Source of the DNA: Bacteroidota bacterium
GTDB lineage: Bacteria > Bacteroidota > Bacteroidia > Chitinophagales > Chitinophagaceae
Assembly: GCA_030706735.1 (NCBI GenBank)
Contig: JAUZNZ010000010.1
Coordinates: forward strand, 1 to 64,000
Direction of reading: 5' to 3'
DNA length: 64,000 nucleotides
Made by a program: the position numbers and the translations under genes. The notes beneath the pieces are model-generated. The model saw only the letters and a list, made by a program, of their open reading frames with translations, did not search any database and was not told where the DNA came from. This document shows positions 9,902 through 20,559 of this stretch, piece after piece; within the stretch, counting starts at the first letter, position 1; the number at the start of each line of letters is the position of its first letter.

Positions 9902-11368
9902 ATGAAAATGAACACGCGATATAAAGCTTATATGCAGGCCTTTTCACTTGTCTGCTGTCTGGCGCTGACGGCCTGTAAGAAGTTTGCTGAAGTACCGGCG
10001 CCTGTGCAGTTCCTGGTCGCCGACAATGTTTATGCCAGTGACGGCACTGCCTCTTCTGTCCTTACGGGCATCTATACAAGCATGAGCAGTGCGGACAACG
10101 GTTGGGGTGGGGTCCAGAGTCTCTATTTTTACCCTGCCCTTGCCGCAGACGAGTTAACCTTATACGATTTCAATAACCAATCCTATCAGCCCTGGTATAC
10201 CAATACATTACTTGCCATTAACACTTCCGGGGTAAACTATTGGCAAAGCTATTATATAATGTTGTATTATGCCAATGCGGCCATGGAAGGGGTCAAGGGA
10301 TCCAACTCACTGACCGCGGCAGTTAAACAGCAACTGCTTGGCGAGTGTTATTTTATCCGGGCCTACTGTTATTTTCACCTGGTGAATTTTTATGGCGATG
10401 TGCCATTGGCATTGAGCACGGATTATAAAGTCAACGGATCGCTATCACGGGCTCCCCAGGCACAGGTATGGAACCAGATCATCAGCGATCTGCACACGGC
10501 ACAGGGCCTTTTAAGCTCCAATTTTTTGGATGCCACCGTGCTTAAGACTACGGGAGAACGGACACGCCCCACCAAATGGGCGGCTACGGCCTTACTCGCC
10601 CGTGCCTATCTGTACACCAAGAACTGGGCTGGGGCGGACTCGGCTGCTTCGGCATTGATCAACAATAGCTCGCAATTCGGTCTGGGCACGTTAAATGGCA
10701 GCAGCAGCACGCGGGTCTTCGCCAAAAACAGTACGGAAACCATTTGGGCCCTTCAGCCGGTGGGCACCGGCATCCGGACCAATACCGGAGAAGGACTGGT
10801 CTTCACCCTGCCTGCCGCGGGGCCCAATACCAGCGGCACCTACCCGGTCTATCTGAGCAATGCGGTACTGAACGCCTTTGAGCCGGGGGATCTCCGGTTG
10901 GCTAATTGGGTGAACAGCGTGACGGTGGGAGCTACGACCTACTACTATCCGTTTAAATACCAGGCAGGCATGCTGAATACTACGGTCATCGAATATGCCA
11001 TCCAGTTCCGGCTCGCCGAACAGTATCTGATTCGGGCAGAGGCGGAAGCCAACGAGACAAAGGCCGGCGCGGCAGTTACCGACCTGAATGTGATCCGTTC
11101 GCGTGCCGGACTCAGCGGGTATGCCGGACCGACCGACCTGCCCTCACTACAGTCAGCTATTCTTCACGAACGGCAAGTCGAGCTTTTTACCGAGGGTGCG
11201 CATCGTTGGTTCGATCTGAAGCGGACCGGCATGATCGATGCGGTCATGGGCAGCGGAGGCGCCTGTGCCGCCAAGGGTGGTACCTGGAGCACGAATTGGC
11301 AATGGCTTCCACTGCCAGCGACAGAGCTGACGGCTAATCAGAATCTGACGCAAAATCAGGGTTACTAG
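9902..11368 (+). CDS. SusD/RagB-family outer-membrane lipoprotein
   Basis: 488 residues. The signal peptide ends in a lipobox (LALTAC followed by KK), so the mature protein starts at a lipidated Cys near residue 28. The rest has the SusD pattern: N-terminal helices (SSVLTGIYTSM), a central TPR-like region (YFIRAYCYFHLVNFYGDVPL, a SusD hallmark) and a C-terminal end with ERQVELFTEGAHRWFDLKRTG. SusD forms a lid on the SusC barrel and binds substrate at the cell surface. It lies 23 bp after the SusC gene and is surely co-transcribed. Confidence 0.94.
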   Translation: MKMNTRYKAYMQAFSLVCCLALTACKKFAEVPAPVQFLVADNVYASDGTASSVLTGIYTSMSSADNGWGGVQSLYFYPALAADELTLYDFNNQSYQPWYTNTLLAINTSGVNYWQSYYIMLYYANAAMEGVKGSNSLTAAVKQQLLGECYFIRAYCYFHLVNFYGDVPLALSTDYKVNGSLSRAPQAQVWNQIISDLHTAQGLLSSNFLDATVLKTTGERTRPTKWAATALLARAYLYTKNWAGADSAASALINNSSQFGLGTLNGSSSTRVFAKNSTETIWALQPVGTGIRTNTGEGLVFTLPAAGPNTSGTYPVYLSNAVLNAFEPGDLRLANWVNSVTVGATTYYYPFKYQAGMLNTTVIEYAIQFRLAEQYLIRAEAEANETKAGAAVTDLNVIRSRAGLSGYAGPTDLPSLQSAILHERQVELFTEGAHRWFDLKRTGMIDAVMGSGGACAAKGGTWSTNWQWLPLPATELTANQNLTQNQGY

Positions 11369-11390
11369 CGGGTAAAAAAATAGAAAAATT

Positions 11391-14105
11391 ATGAAAAAGC
11401 TGATGATAACAGGGGTGCAATGCTTCTTATTTGCATTGGCAGCGGTCGCACAAAAGCCCGTTTTAGACACCGGGGTCATCTATCATTGGCCATCGCTGGT
11501 CTGGGATAAGGCTATTTTAACGGCGGATGGAAATTATGTGGGGTATGAAATATCGAACTACCAACATAGAGATCCTGTCTACTTTATGAAATCGAGCTAT
11601 TCTGCCTGGGAGAAACAAATTCCCGGCGTAACTGAGGCGGTGTTCACGGCCGATAGCCGTGAGATGATCTGTCTGCAGGGAGCAACATTACACATTGTCC
11701 GGCTGGGCAGTGACGAAGATGAAACGATCGCAGGGGTTAGCGCCTATCAACTATTTAAAAGAGGAAAAGAAGAATACCTGCTCTGTTATTCAAAGTCTGA
11801 AAAGAAGGTTATCATTCGCGGATCGGATAAGCAGGAGAGAACTTACGGCGACGCCGATGGTTGGTTGCTTTCTGGCGATGGCACAACCTTGCTGATCCGG
11901 TCGGATCGTGACAAGAACAACCAATCGGTCCGCCGGACAAACCTGCAAACAGGCATGGAGCAAGTGATTTGGGATGGGCCGCCGGTTGTGGATTGGGTAA
12001 TGGGTAACGGCAGTCAAGTCGCCTTGCATGTCAAAGACCAGGATGGGCAAAACCAACTTTTATACTGCGCCCAAGGGCAGGACAAGGCGACACCTGTGGC
12101 GAATGATCATTCAGCGGGCATAGATAAAGGACTAACTATCGGAAAGCTCCTCAATTTTTCAAAAGACGGCAGCAGGCTCGTGTTTAAGCTTTGGGAAGGA
12201 CTGCCGAAGCCCGATCCCAACAAGGTATCCGTAGATGTCTGGAGCTATTTCGATCCACAACTGCAATCTCAACAGTTGAGTGAAAGGCCGACCGATATGG
12301 ATTACCTGGCGACTGTCGCACTGGACAACGGCAATTCGATAACGCGCCTTCAGCGGGCAGGTGAAAAAGTTTCGGGAAAAACAGAAGGACCGTATGTGTT
12401 ATTTGTTCGTGAGCAGGGAGCCATCGGGGAGTATTATTGGTCGGCGGCGGCTCAACGCAAATTCGACTTTGTGGATATTCGTACCGGCAAAAGAACCGTG
12501 ATCGATTATCCTGTATATGACCCTTCTCCCGGAATGAAGTATTTTCTGCTGTATAATAAGGGTGATCTATTTGCATATGATCTCTCCGGAGGTGGCCTTG
12601 TCTCCCTTACTTCCCGGCTCCCTATCCCGCATAAGAAGAATAACGACGAACCTTCCTCCAAAGACCAGCGTGGTTTATTATCAGTAATAGGCTGGCTACC
12701 GGAGGACAAGGGCATAATCATCTGCGATTATTACGATGTGTGGGAGTTGGATCCAAAGGGGATACAAGCTCCGATCAACCTTACCCATTTTGAAGGCGTA
12801 AAGTCCAAAATAAGCTTTGCCTCCGCCAAAGGGTATGGCCGGGGACTGATCAAGGATGACAGTTTGATCCTGACCGCTATTGACCGCAACAACATGAACA
12901 ATGGATTTTACCGGATAGCGCTTCATAAGGAGCAGATGCCGGAAAAGCTGTCCATGGGCCCATATGCCTACTATATCCCGTATGATGAAGTTTTTTTGAA
13001 TAATGGTGTTCCTGTGGTCAAAGCTGAAAATGCAAATGTGTATTTGGTCAGGAGGGAGTCGGCGTCAGAGTCCGCTAACTTTTATGTAACCAAAGATTTC
13101 AAGGATTTCAGACAGGTGAGCGATGTACATCCCGAACGGGCTTACAATTGGCTGCGTACGAAACTGATCTCTTTCAAGACTACCGACGGGCGCGACGAAC
13201 AGGGAATACTTTACACGCCGGAAAATTTTGACAACAGCCGGAAATATCCGTTGATATTCACGTATTACCAAAGAAGAACGGCGGAATTAAATCTTTATCC
13301 GCCTGCAGAGGGGCATAATGGAGACTTGAATGTGCCCTGGTTCGTGAGCCATGGTTACCTGGTCTTCATCCCGGACATCCATTTTGCGATCGGAAAGTCG
13401 GGTGAAAGCGTGGTGCAGACGATCCTGGGCGCAGCAAAATTGCTCAAGACCTTTCCCTACGTGGATGGCAACCATATGGGGCTGCAGGGACATAGCTATG
13501 GCGGTTGGGAAACCGATTTTCTGGTCACGCGCACCAATGAATTTGCGGCGGCGCTTGCCTCTTGTGGTCCCTCCGATTGGGTGAGTGACTATGGGGGCCT
13601 ATGGGCTGGGGGCGATAGTCACTCCGAGCATGCTGAAAATCGCCAGGGCCGCATGGGCGCATCGATCTGGGAGCGTCCCGATTATTACATCGAAAATTCA
13701 CCCGTCTACTATGCAGACAAAGTGAATACTCCCTTAATGATGATAGCAAACAAATTCGACCACAACGTCGACTTTACCCAGGACCTGGAGTTTTTTACTG
13801 CTTTGCGGCGGCTTGGGAAAAGAGTCTGGATGCTTCAATACGACAAAGGGGGGCATGGAGTAGATGGCGATGTGAGGATGGATTATTTGATCCGGTCACA
13901 ACAGTTCTTTGACCATTACCTCAAGGGCGCGCCCGCGCCTAAATGGATGGTCGAGGGGGTGCCTGCGGCGATGAAGCAGGTCGACAATGGCCTGGAACTG
14001 GAGCCTCCCGGAGTCAAACCGGGGCCGGGGTTATTAACTCCCGAGGCTAGAAGAGCTGTAGATGCTCTGGAAAAAAGAAAACCCATTACTGTAACATTTA
14101 ACTAA
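11391..14105 (+). CDS. S9 prolyl-oligopeptidase-family peptidase, paralogue 1
   Basis: 904 residues with a signal peptide ending at about residue 20 (AAVAQ), so it is exported. The first 550 or so residues form a beta-propeller-like region; the C-terminal 300 are the alpha/beta-hydrolase domain. The catalytic triad is intact: Ser702 in GHSYGG, Asp790 in ANKFDHN, His822 in KGGHG. S9 peptidases cleave short peptides, often after Pro. It is the first of three close paralogues in this locus (also 16197-18941 and 27876-30623), all ending in a similar GPGLLTPEAxxAVxAL tail. It follows SusD by 22 bp. Confidence 0.9.
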   Translation: MKKLMITGVQCFLFALAAVAQKPVLDTGVIYHWPSLVWDKAILTADGNYVGYEISNYQHRDPVYFMKSSYSAWEKQIPGVTEAVFTADSREMICLQGATLHIVRLGSDEDETIAGVSAYQLFKRGKEEYLLCYSKSEKKVIIRGSDKQERTYGDADGWLLSGDGTTLLIRSDRDKNNQSVRRTNLQTGMEQVIWDGPPVVDWVMGNGSQVALHVKDQDGQNQLLYCAQGQDKATPVANDHSAGIDKGLTIGKLLNFSKDGSRLVFKLWEGLPKPDPNKVSVDVWSYFDPQLQSQQLSERPTDMDYLATVALDNGNSITRLQRAGEKVSGKTEGPYVLFVREQGAIGEYYWSAAAQRKFDFVDIRTGKRTVIDYPVYDPSPGMKYFLLYNKGDLFAYDLSGGGLVSLTSRLPIPHKKNNDEPSSKDQRGLLSVIGWLPEDKGIIICDYYDVWELDPKGIQAPINLTHFEGVKSKISFASAKGYGRGLIKDDSLILTAIDRNNMNNGFYRIALHKEQMPEKLSMGPYAYYIPYDEVFLNNGVPVVKAENANVYLVRRESASESANFYVTKDFKDFRQVSDVHPERAYNWLRTKLISFKTTDGRDEQGILYTPENFDNSRKYPLIFTYYQRRTAELNLYPPAEGHNGDLNVPWFVSHGYLVFIPDIHFAIGKSGESVVQTILGAAKLLKTFPYVDGNHMGLQGHSYGGWETDFLVTRTNEFAAALASCGPSDWVSDYGGLWAGGDSHSEHAENRQGRMGASIWERPDYYIENSPVYYADKVNTPLMMIANKFDHNVDFTQDLEFFTALRRLGKRVWMLQYDKGGHGVDGDVRMDYLIRSQQFFDHYLKGAPAPKWMVEGVPAAMKQVDNGLELEPPGVKPGPGLLTPEARRAVDALEKRKPITVTFN

Positions 14106-14111
14106 TAGCAA

Positions 14112-14777
14112 ATGAAACTTCAATTCTTTCCCGTTATGGCGCTGGCCCTGTTGCCGGTGCTGCACTCCTGTACGAAGTCGGGTTTTGCCCCCGCGCCGCT
14201 GGCTGCCGTGAATGTAACCAATGTGGTAGTAGGTGGCGTCGCGCTGACTTATAATACTACGACTCTGACCGTGAACAACAATAACTACAGCCAGCTTACG
14301 ATGAATGCGGGCAGCAGTCAGCTCAATCTTTACCCAGCCGCATCGCCCAAGACCCCTTATTACAATCAGACGATCCAGACCTCGCCCGGGGACAATTACT
14401 CGCTGTTCTTGTCCGGCGCTTCGCCTACGGGGACGATCGACGCGGTGCTTATCAAGGAATCGTATACTAATTATGCCGATAGTGTTTGCGGGGTGCGGTT
14501 CATCAATTTGTCACCTAACAGTAGTCCGGTCTGTGTCAATGTAACGGGACAGGCCAATGGTTCTACAGTTAGCAGCCTGGCCTATAAGGAATATAGCAGC
14601 TTTATTAAATTTCCAGCGGTTTCCGCCAATCCCAGCTATGCTTTTCAGATACGGGACGTCGCTACGGGCAATGTGTTGGCGAGCTATACACTAACTACAC
14701 CCTATTTTAATAATGTGACAATCGTATTCCGCGGGCTCGTTTCCTCGCCGGGGATCACTATGGTGAAAAACTATTAA
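14112..14777 (+). CDS. DUF4397-like lipoprotein
   Basis: 221 residues. A signal peptide ends in a lipobox-like LHSC near residue 20. The remainder is rich in Thr, Asn, Tyr and Ser, with the beta-repeat look of DUF4397 surface proteins (NxxPxxxxVxVxVNG style, FINLSPNSSPVCVNVTGQ). It lies 6 bp after the first S9 peptidase and before a thioredoxin-fold protein. Its role is unknown; it is probably a small periplasmic or surface accessory of the SusCD system. The second peptidase-thioredoxin module has no counterpart. Confidence 0.65.
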   Translation: MKLQFFPVMALALLPVLHSCTKSGFAPAPLAAVNVTNVVVGGVALTYNTTTLTVNNNNYSQLTMNAGSSQLNLYPAASPKTPYYNQTIQTSPGDNYSLFLSGASPTGTIDAVLIKESYTNYADSVCGVRFINLSPNSSPVCVNVTGQANGSTVSSLAYKEYSSFIKFPAVSANPSYAFQIRDVATGNVLASYTLTTPYFNNVTIVFRGLVSSPGITMVKNY

Positions 14778-14832
14778 ACTGTCTGGAACAAATAGTTCGC
14801 GTCCCATTAGTTGGCGTAATGAAAATTTAAAT

Positions 14833-16173
14833 ATGAAAAAATTCCCCATCTTATTTGTATTGTGTTTTCCGCTGCTGAGTCTGGCTCAGGGAGTGGAGTT
14901 TGCCAGTGGCCTCGGGTTTGATCAGGCCTGCGAAAAGGCAAAGGCTGAAGGAAAGAGCATTTTTGTAGACGTCTATGCGAGCTGGTGCGGTCCCTGCAAA
15001 ATGATGGATCGGGATGTCTATACCAGCGGGCAAGTGGCTGCGGAAATGAAGGATAAGTTCATCGCATTGAAGATCCAGGCGGATTCGAGCAGTCAAGACG
15101 ATGCCGAAACGCGAAACGGATATGCCAATGCGCGCCGGTTCGTCGGAAAATACAAGGTAACGGCCTATCCTACGTTGTTGTTTTTTAATCCCGATGGGCA
15201 GTTGATCGAACAGGAGCTAGGCTACCGGTCGCCAGACGATTTTATTAAATTGATTCACCATAGCCTGGAGCCGGCAACGGCGAAATTGTACGGCAACCTG
15301 GATGCCTACCGTCAGGGAAAGGCGGATTATCCGTCCATGGGCAAGCTGGCGCTCTTCGTGAAAAAGGTTCTTCACAATAAGCCATTGGCCGATAGTATTG
15401 CGCACGATTACAAGATCAACTTTTTGGATAAGTCATCCGGGGAGGAACTCTGCAGCAAAGACAATATCGAATTCATCGCGGAATTTTCGGGTTTAGTACG
15501 ATCGGACGATGGCTTTTTCAAGCTGTGCTACGATCATCCCGGGAAGGTGGATTCCCTGATCGGACGCAGGGGATGGGCCATGTCGGAGGTTGGGTCTACC
15601 ATTATGCGTGAAAGGCTTACCACGCCCTTTGTTCAAAATGGACATCCGGTCGTAAAAAATCCGGGGTGGGAGAGCGTCGAGCGCGGCATTGTCAAGGATT
15701 ATCCCAAGGTAAAGGCAAGGGCATTGATGTTACAGTTTCAGCTCTACTACTACCGTGCCATAGACCTGGACTGGAAAGTTTGGGCAAAGTACATCGATGA
15801 GCAGCTGCGACTGGATCCGCCGATAAAGAAAGGCAATATGTTTGCGACCGCTTTTGGCCGGTTGAACCTGCCAGCCTGGGACGTTTTTCAACATTGCAAT
15901 GATCGGGAGGTATTGAAAACAGCTCTGCGCTGGAGTGATGCATCCATTAAAATGGATCAAGGTACGGATGACGTGATTCAAAGCCTGGATACGCGGGCCA
16001 ACCTGCTTCATAAATTGGGCAGAACAGAGGAGGCTCTTGCGCAAGAGAAAGCAGCTGTGGCCTTATCTGCGTCTATTGCAAAAAGAACAGGGCAGCCCGA
16101 GGCCAAGGGGCCGTTCATGAGTGATTTTTTGGCGAATCTGGATAAGATGCAACAGGGCAAACCCACCTGGTAA
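14833..16173 (+). CDS. Exported thioredoxin-fold protein, paralogue 1
   Basis: 446 residues with a signal peptide (residues 1-19, ending SLAQ). A thioredoxin domain at about residues 25-150 has the active site YASWCGPCKMMD and the cis-Pro motif TAYPTLLFF. A C-terminal region of about 290 residues is helical and contains a TPR-like part (LGRTEEALAQEKAAVAL). A periplasmic disulfide reductase or isomerase is expected. The CGPC motif is complete. Its partner is the preceding S9 peptidase module; a related protein with a CGWC site lies at 18949. Confidence 0.85.
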   Translation: MKKFPILFVLCFPLLSLAQGVEFASGLGFDQACEKAKAEGKSIFVDVYASWCGPCKMMDRDVYTSGQVAAEMKDKFIALKIQADSSSQDDAETRNGYANARRFVGKYKVTAYPTLLFFNPDGQLIEQELGYRSPDDFIKLIHHSLEPATAKLYGNLDAYRQGKADYPSMGKLALFVKKVLHNKPLADSIAHDYKINFLDKSSGEELCSKDNIEFIAEFSGLVRSDDGFFKLCYDHPGKVDSLIGRRGWAMSEVGSTIMRERLTTPFVQNGHPVVKNPGWESVERGIVKDYPKVKARALMLQFQLYYYRAIDLDWKVWAKYIDEQLRLDPPIKKGNMFATAFGRLNLPAWDVFQHCNDREVLKTALRWSDASIKMDQGTDDVIQSLDTRANLLHKLGRTEEALAQEKAAVALSASIAKRTGQPEAKGPFMSDFLANLDKMQQGKPTW

Positions 16174-16196
16174 ACGATAACTTTTAAGGTAAGACC

Positions 16197-18941
16197 ATGA
16201 AATTTCAAAGGATTCTTTTGAACGGGATTGTATTGCTCGGTTGTTCGAGCGCGCGGGCGCAGAAGCCGGCATTGGACACGAGCATGATCTATCGATGGCC
16301 GTCTGTAGAAGAGAGGCCGATCCTGAGTTCGGACGGCAACTATGCGGGTTACGTAGTAGCCGACAGAAACTACCCAAACCGAAAGGTCGACTATTTTTTG
16401 AAAGGCACGTATTCGTCCTGGGAGAAGCAATTGCCCGGGGTAGAAAAGGTTGAATTTACGGCTGACGGGCGCAGGGCGATATATCAGAAGGGCGAAGCGC
16501 TGCATATGGTCACTTTGGGCGGGGACGGGGATGAGGCCGTGTCTGGTGTCAGTTCATACCAATTATTTAAAATTGGCAGTGAGGAATACCTATTGTATTA
16601 CTCAAAAACGGCCAGACGGTTGACCATTCGAGGCGACGGGAAACCGGATAACTATGACGAGGTCGACGCCTGGCTGCTTTCGGCGGATGGGAGAACGTTG
16701 GCCAAGAAGGTCATTCACGATAAAGATCATCAGACCCTTAGTTTGATAAACGTCCAAAGCAAAGAAGAGCATATTATTTGGGAAGGCGGGCCGACCGCTG
16801 AATGGATCTTGGATGATAGCTGGGGACAGATGGCCTTTACCACAAAGGACCAAAATGGGAAGAATCATATTTGGTATTATAAGACAGGGCAGGACAAGGC
16901 GGTGGAAATTGCGAACAACCAATCCAAAGGTATTGACGCTGGACTTTCCATTGGAAAATTGCTGAACTTCTCCAAAGACGGCAGTATGCTGTTCTTTAAC
17001 CTTGCAAAAGGACTTCCAAAGCCTGACCCGAATAGGGTCGCAGTGGATATCTGGAGCTACCGTGATGCGAAATGGCAATCTCTCCAGGTAAAAGAAGCAG
17101 TGGAGCAACGGGAACGGGAATATTTGACGGTAATCTACCCAGGTCATGATTTATCGGTGATGAAGCTACAGCAGGACGGGGAAAGACTATCCGGCAAGGC
17201 CGAAGGGCGGTACGTATTGTTCAATAAAACCCACGCAGATGATTTGATGACTGAGGTCAACTGGTCGACTGCATCTCAATTGCAATCTGAATTGGTGGAT
17301 ACGCGTACGGGTAAGAGATCGGAGATCGACGGATACTATATCTCCGGACCGTCGCCGGCCGGACGATACATGGAGCTTGCCGATCGTAAAACTGGGTTTC
17401 TTTATACGTATGAGTTGTCTACGGGTGTTATTCGTCCGCTAACCGTCAAGGTCCCTATTTCCAGAACAATGATGAATGACGATGGCAACACGGTAAACAA
17501 ACCATTCGAGTTTTTCCTCGGATGGTTCCCGAATGATCGGGCCGTATTAGTACAGGATTATTACGATCTATGGGAACTGGACCCGCTTGGTGCAAGAACG
17601 CCGATCAATCTTACCCATTTCGTGGGGGCAAAGACAAAGACAACCTTTTTTCCGGGTACCGGATATCCCCCCGGCCGGCTGGTAGTGGGGGACACGATGC
17701 TCTTATGCGCTTTCAATCACCAGACTAAGGAAAACGGATTCTATCGGTTAGTACTGCACAGCAAACAGGAACCTGAAAAACTGGTCATGGGGCCATATCT
17801 CTACTATGCGCAATTATCGCTGGGCGGCCGACCTGCCGTAAAGGCCACGCGGTCGCCTGTATTCCTGGTCAGCCGGGAAAGCATCTCGGAGTCGCCGAAC
17901 TATTTTGTGACAAGGGATTTTAAGAATTTTAATCCGGTGAGCGACGTATACCCGGAGAAGAATTACAATTGGACACGCTCGAAACGCTTCAATTTCAAAA
18001 CCACGGACGGGCGTGATGATCAGGGTGTATTGTACCTCCCGGAGGACTTTGACCCCCATAAGAAGTACCCGCTGATCTTCCATTATTACGAGCGAAAGTC
18101 CGATCTCCTGAATTTCTATCATAATGCTGCAAACGCCGGTTCGGGCGGAGGAATGAGCGATTTGAACATCGCATGGTTTACGAGCCATGGCTACCTGGTC
18201 TTTACGCCGGATTTTCATTATGCATTGGGCAGGACCGGCGAGAGCATTCTGCAAACGGTAGAAGGAGCCATAAAGCTGCTAAAGACCCTCGCATATGTGG
18301 ACACCAAGCATATGGGGATGCAGGGCCATAGCTTTGGAGGATATGAGACGTACTACCTGGTCACCCACACGCATGCGTTTGCTGCCGCCTTAGGTTCGGC
18401 GGGCCCTTCGGATCTGGTCAGTGTTATGTGCTCGATGGATTATGACCCTTGTAATAACCCGGACTTCGTGGAATATGACCAGGAACGTATGGGAACTACG
18501 CTTTGGGAGCGGCCTGACAATTATATACGCAATTCCCCGGTCTTTTTTGCCGACAAGGTGACGACTCCTCTGGTGATTGTCGCTAACAAGGGGGACGGCA
18601 GAGTGCCTTTTACGCAGGGCCTGGAGCTTTTTACTGCGTTGCGGAGGTTGGGTAAAACTTGCTGGATGTTGCAATACGACAAGGGTCGCCATGGCGAAAG
18701 CGGCCTTGAGGCCATAGACTGTCTCCTGCGATCCACCCAGTTCTTCGATCATTACCTGAAGGGGGCCCCTGCGCCGAAATGGATGGTCGAAGGGATTCCG
18801 GCGAGCAGGAAGCAGATCGATGATGGCCTGGAATTAGACCCGGCGGGTGTGGAACCGGGGCCGGGACTATTGACGCCCGAGGCCAGGAAGGCGGTGGATG
18901 CTTTGAAGAGTAAAAAACCGATTACAATAACCTTCAACTGA
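16197..18941 (+). CDS. S9 prolyl-oligopeptidase-family peptidase, paralogue 2
   Basis: 914 residues, exported (signal peptide ends near SARAQ). It has the same architecture as paralogue 1: propeller followed by hydrolase domain. Triad: Ser712 in GHSFGG, Asp800 in ANKGDGR, His832 in KGRHG. The active-site loop differs from its relatives (YDPCNNPDF insertion-like segment around residues 745-755, with two Cys), which could change specificity. It stands 23 bp after the first thioredoxin-fold gene and 7 bp before the second, so peptidase plus thioredoxin repeats as a module. Confidence 0.9.
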   Translation: MKFQRILLNGIVLLGCSSARAQKPALDTSMIYRWPSVEERPILSSDGNYAGYVVADRNYPNRKVDYFLKGTYSSWEKQLPGVEKVEFTADGRRAIYQKGEALHMVTLGGDGDEAVSGVSSYQLFKIGSEEYLLYYSKTARRLTIRGDGKPDNYDEVDAWLLSADGRTLAKKVIHDKDHQTLSLINVQSKEEHIIWEGGPTAEWILDDSWGQMAFTTKDQNGKNHIWYYKTGQDKAVEIANNQSKGIDAGLSIGKLLNFSKDGSMLFFNLAKGLPKPDPNRVAVDIWSYRDAKWQSLQVKEAVEQREREYLTVIYPGHDLSVMKLQQDGERLSGKAEGRYVLFNKTHADDLMTEVNWSTASQLQSELVDTRTGKRSEIDGYYISGPSPAGRYMELADRKTGFLYTYELSTGVIRPLTVKVPISRTMMNDDGNTVNKPFEFFLGWFPNDRAVLVQDYYDLWELDPLGARTPINLTHFVGAKTKTTFFPGTGYPPGRLVVGDTMLLCAFNHQTKENGFYRLVLHSKQEPEKLVMGPYLYYAQLSLGGRPAVKATRSPVFLVSRESISESPNYFVTRDFKNFNPVSDVYPEKNYNWTRSKRFNFKTTDGRDDQGVLYLPEDFDPHKKYPLIFHYYERKSDLLNFYHNAANAGSGGGMSDLNIAWFTSHGYLVFTPDFHYALGRTGESILQTVEGAIKLLKTLAYVDTKHMGMQGHSFGGYETYYLVTHTHAFAAALGSAGPSDLVSVMCSMDYDPCNNPDFVEYDQERMGTTLWERPDNYIRNSPVFFADKVTTPLVIVANKGDGRVPFTQGLELFTALRRLGKTCWMLQYDKGRHGESGLEAIDCLLRSTQFFDHYLKGAPAPKWMVEGIPASRKQIDDGLELDPAGVEPGPGLLTPEARKAVDALKSKKPITITFN

Positions 18942-18948
18942 TAGTAAA

Positions 18949-20526
18949 ATGCGTAAGAATATAGCATACAGCCTGCTGTTCTTCCTTTTTCCACTCATAA
19001 GCAGGGCGCAGGGCGTTCGATTCGAGGATGGATTAAGCTGGCAGGAAGTTGTGGCGAAAGCCAGGAGCGAGCAGAAATACATCTTTGTAGACTGTTATAC
19101 CACCTGGTGCGGGTGGTGTAAGAAAATGGATAAGGAAGTTTACCCGAACGATACATTGGGGAACTACATGAACAGCAATTTCATTTCGGTGAAACTCCAG
19201 ATGGACAAGAGCGACACAGATAATGTGCAAGTAAAGAATTGGTATGAGACGGCAAGCGAATTTGCCAAGAACTATGATGTACATGCCTTCCCGAGCTTTT
19301 TATTCTTTTCGCCGGACGGTCAGCCGGTTCATCAGGTCGCAGGATATCGGTCGGCATCGGATTTCATCCAGCTGGGCAAAGACGCGCACGATCCGAAAAA
19401 GCAAATCTATGCCAGTATCAGGAACTACAGGCCCGGTACATTGGACACAGCAGAGCTGTTGAAGCTTGCCCATTCATTGGTATACGTCGACAGGCGGCTG
19501 ATGGCCACAGTTGCCCTGGAATACCTGGGCAAAATTCCGCCGGAACAGGTGTTGGCGAGAGAAAATGCCGATCTGATCCGGGACCTAAGCAGGGATGACC
19601 GGATGAAGGATTGGGCGGTCCATTATATAGAGCAGATGAAACCCGGTGAATTGCTTTCCGAACAAGGACAATCGTTGGCCTATTGGTTTAGCCGGGAGGC
19701 GAAGGTGCAGGAAAAAGTAAGGAATTATATGGTGACACTTTCCGGCAAGCGCATCGAAGAGAAGGCCAATCTCCTGCTGGTCGCCAGTTTTCCAAAATTG
19801 ATACACGTGAGGGACCGTTTTTTCAATGTTTTCTATAAGAAGGGAGTACGGAGCGATGCTACGCTTGAGCGCAAAGGGCTATCCGAGTATGTAGTAGACA
19901 ATGTCATTTACAATGATCTCATAGCTCCGGATATAAAGGTCGCAGACGAAAGCGGCATGGACATGGACTGGGGCAGCCTCTATGAGAAGATTCGAAGCAA
20001 AACAGATGCCGCATGCGCAAAGCGAAACATCATAAGCAGCAAAGTAGATTTTTACAGAGACAGGACCAAAAACGCAGAAAAGCAGAACAGCGAAGACAAA
20101 TGGAAATGGGGGAAACTATTTGCAGATGCGTATGCCAGCCAGAAAGAGACCTATGGATTTAAGATGGAAAATTATTTCTATATCGTCGGCAATGGCAAAG
20201 ACCTGGAGTCGTCGATCTACCGGTATTGCAATGATGCCAGGATCATCAATGAAGCTTTGGATTGGATGGAGAAAGTGATGCGCGTCGACCCGGGAACGGA
20301 ATTCAGTTATGTTTATGCGGGGTTGTTATACAAAGCAGGCAAGACGAGAGAAGCGGTGGCATGGCAAAGGATGACCCTGCAACTACTGGAAGGTCGTTGT
20401 TCCAAAGCGAAAAAAGATCCATTGACGGACAAATCATATCTGGAGCAACAGGCAATATTGGATAAAATGCAGAAAAAGGAAAAATTTGAAAACCTGATTC
20501 GCTGGGATGCGGACAGTCCACGTTAA
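18949..20526 (+). CDS. Exported thioredoxin-fold protein, paralogue 2
   Basis: 525 residues. Signal peptide residues 1-22 (SRAQ), thioredoxin domain with active site TTWCGWCKKMD at about residue 52, and cis-Pro region HAFPSFLFF. The long C-terminal half is helical and ends with FENLIRWD plus a short tail. That ending is repeated after the next gene (23737-23778), showing that a third copy once stood there. The CGWC site differs from the CGPC of paralogue 1, so the redox potential may differ. Confidence 0.85.
   Translation: MRKNIAYSLLFFLFPLISRAQGVRFEDGLSWQEVVAKARSEQKYIFVDCYTTWCGWCKKMDKEVYPNDTLGNYMNSNFISVKLQMDKSDTDNVQVKNWYETASEFAKNYDVHAFPSFLFFSPDGQPVHQVAGYRSASDFIQLGKDAHDPKKQIYASIRNYRPGTLDTAELLKLAHSLVYVDRRLMATVALEYLGKIPPEQVLARENADLIRDLSRDDRMKDWAVHYIEQMKPGELLSEQGQSLAYWFSREAKVQEKVRNYMVTLSGKRIEEKANLLLVASFPKLIHVRDRFFNVFYKKGVRSDATLERKGLSEYVVDNVIYNDLIAPDIKVADESGMDMDWGSLYEKIRSKTDAACAKRNIISSKVDFYRDRTKNAEKQNSEDKWKWGKLFADAYASQKETYGFKMENYFYIVGNGKDLESSIYRYCNDARIINEALDWMEKVMRVDPGTEFSYVYAGLLYKAGKTREAVAWQRMTLQLLEGRCSKAKKDPLTDKSYLEQQAILDKMQKKEKFENLIRWDADSPR
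20488..20508 (+). repeat. 21-bp direct repeat, copy 1 (inside thioredoxin gene end)
   Basis: This 21-bp stretch encodes ENLIRWD at the end of the thioredoxin-fold gene. It recurs exactly at 23740-23760, after the amidohydrolase gene, in the same orientation. The two copies therefore bracket the amidohydrolase. Confidence 0.9.
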
Positions 20527-20559
20527 GCGGTTGAAATTAATATTCGAATAGTTTTTGGA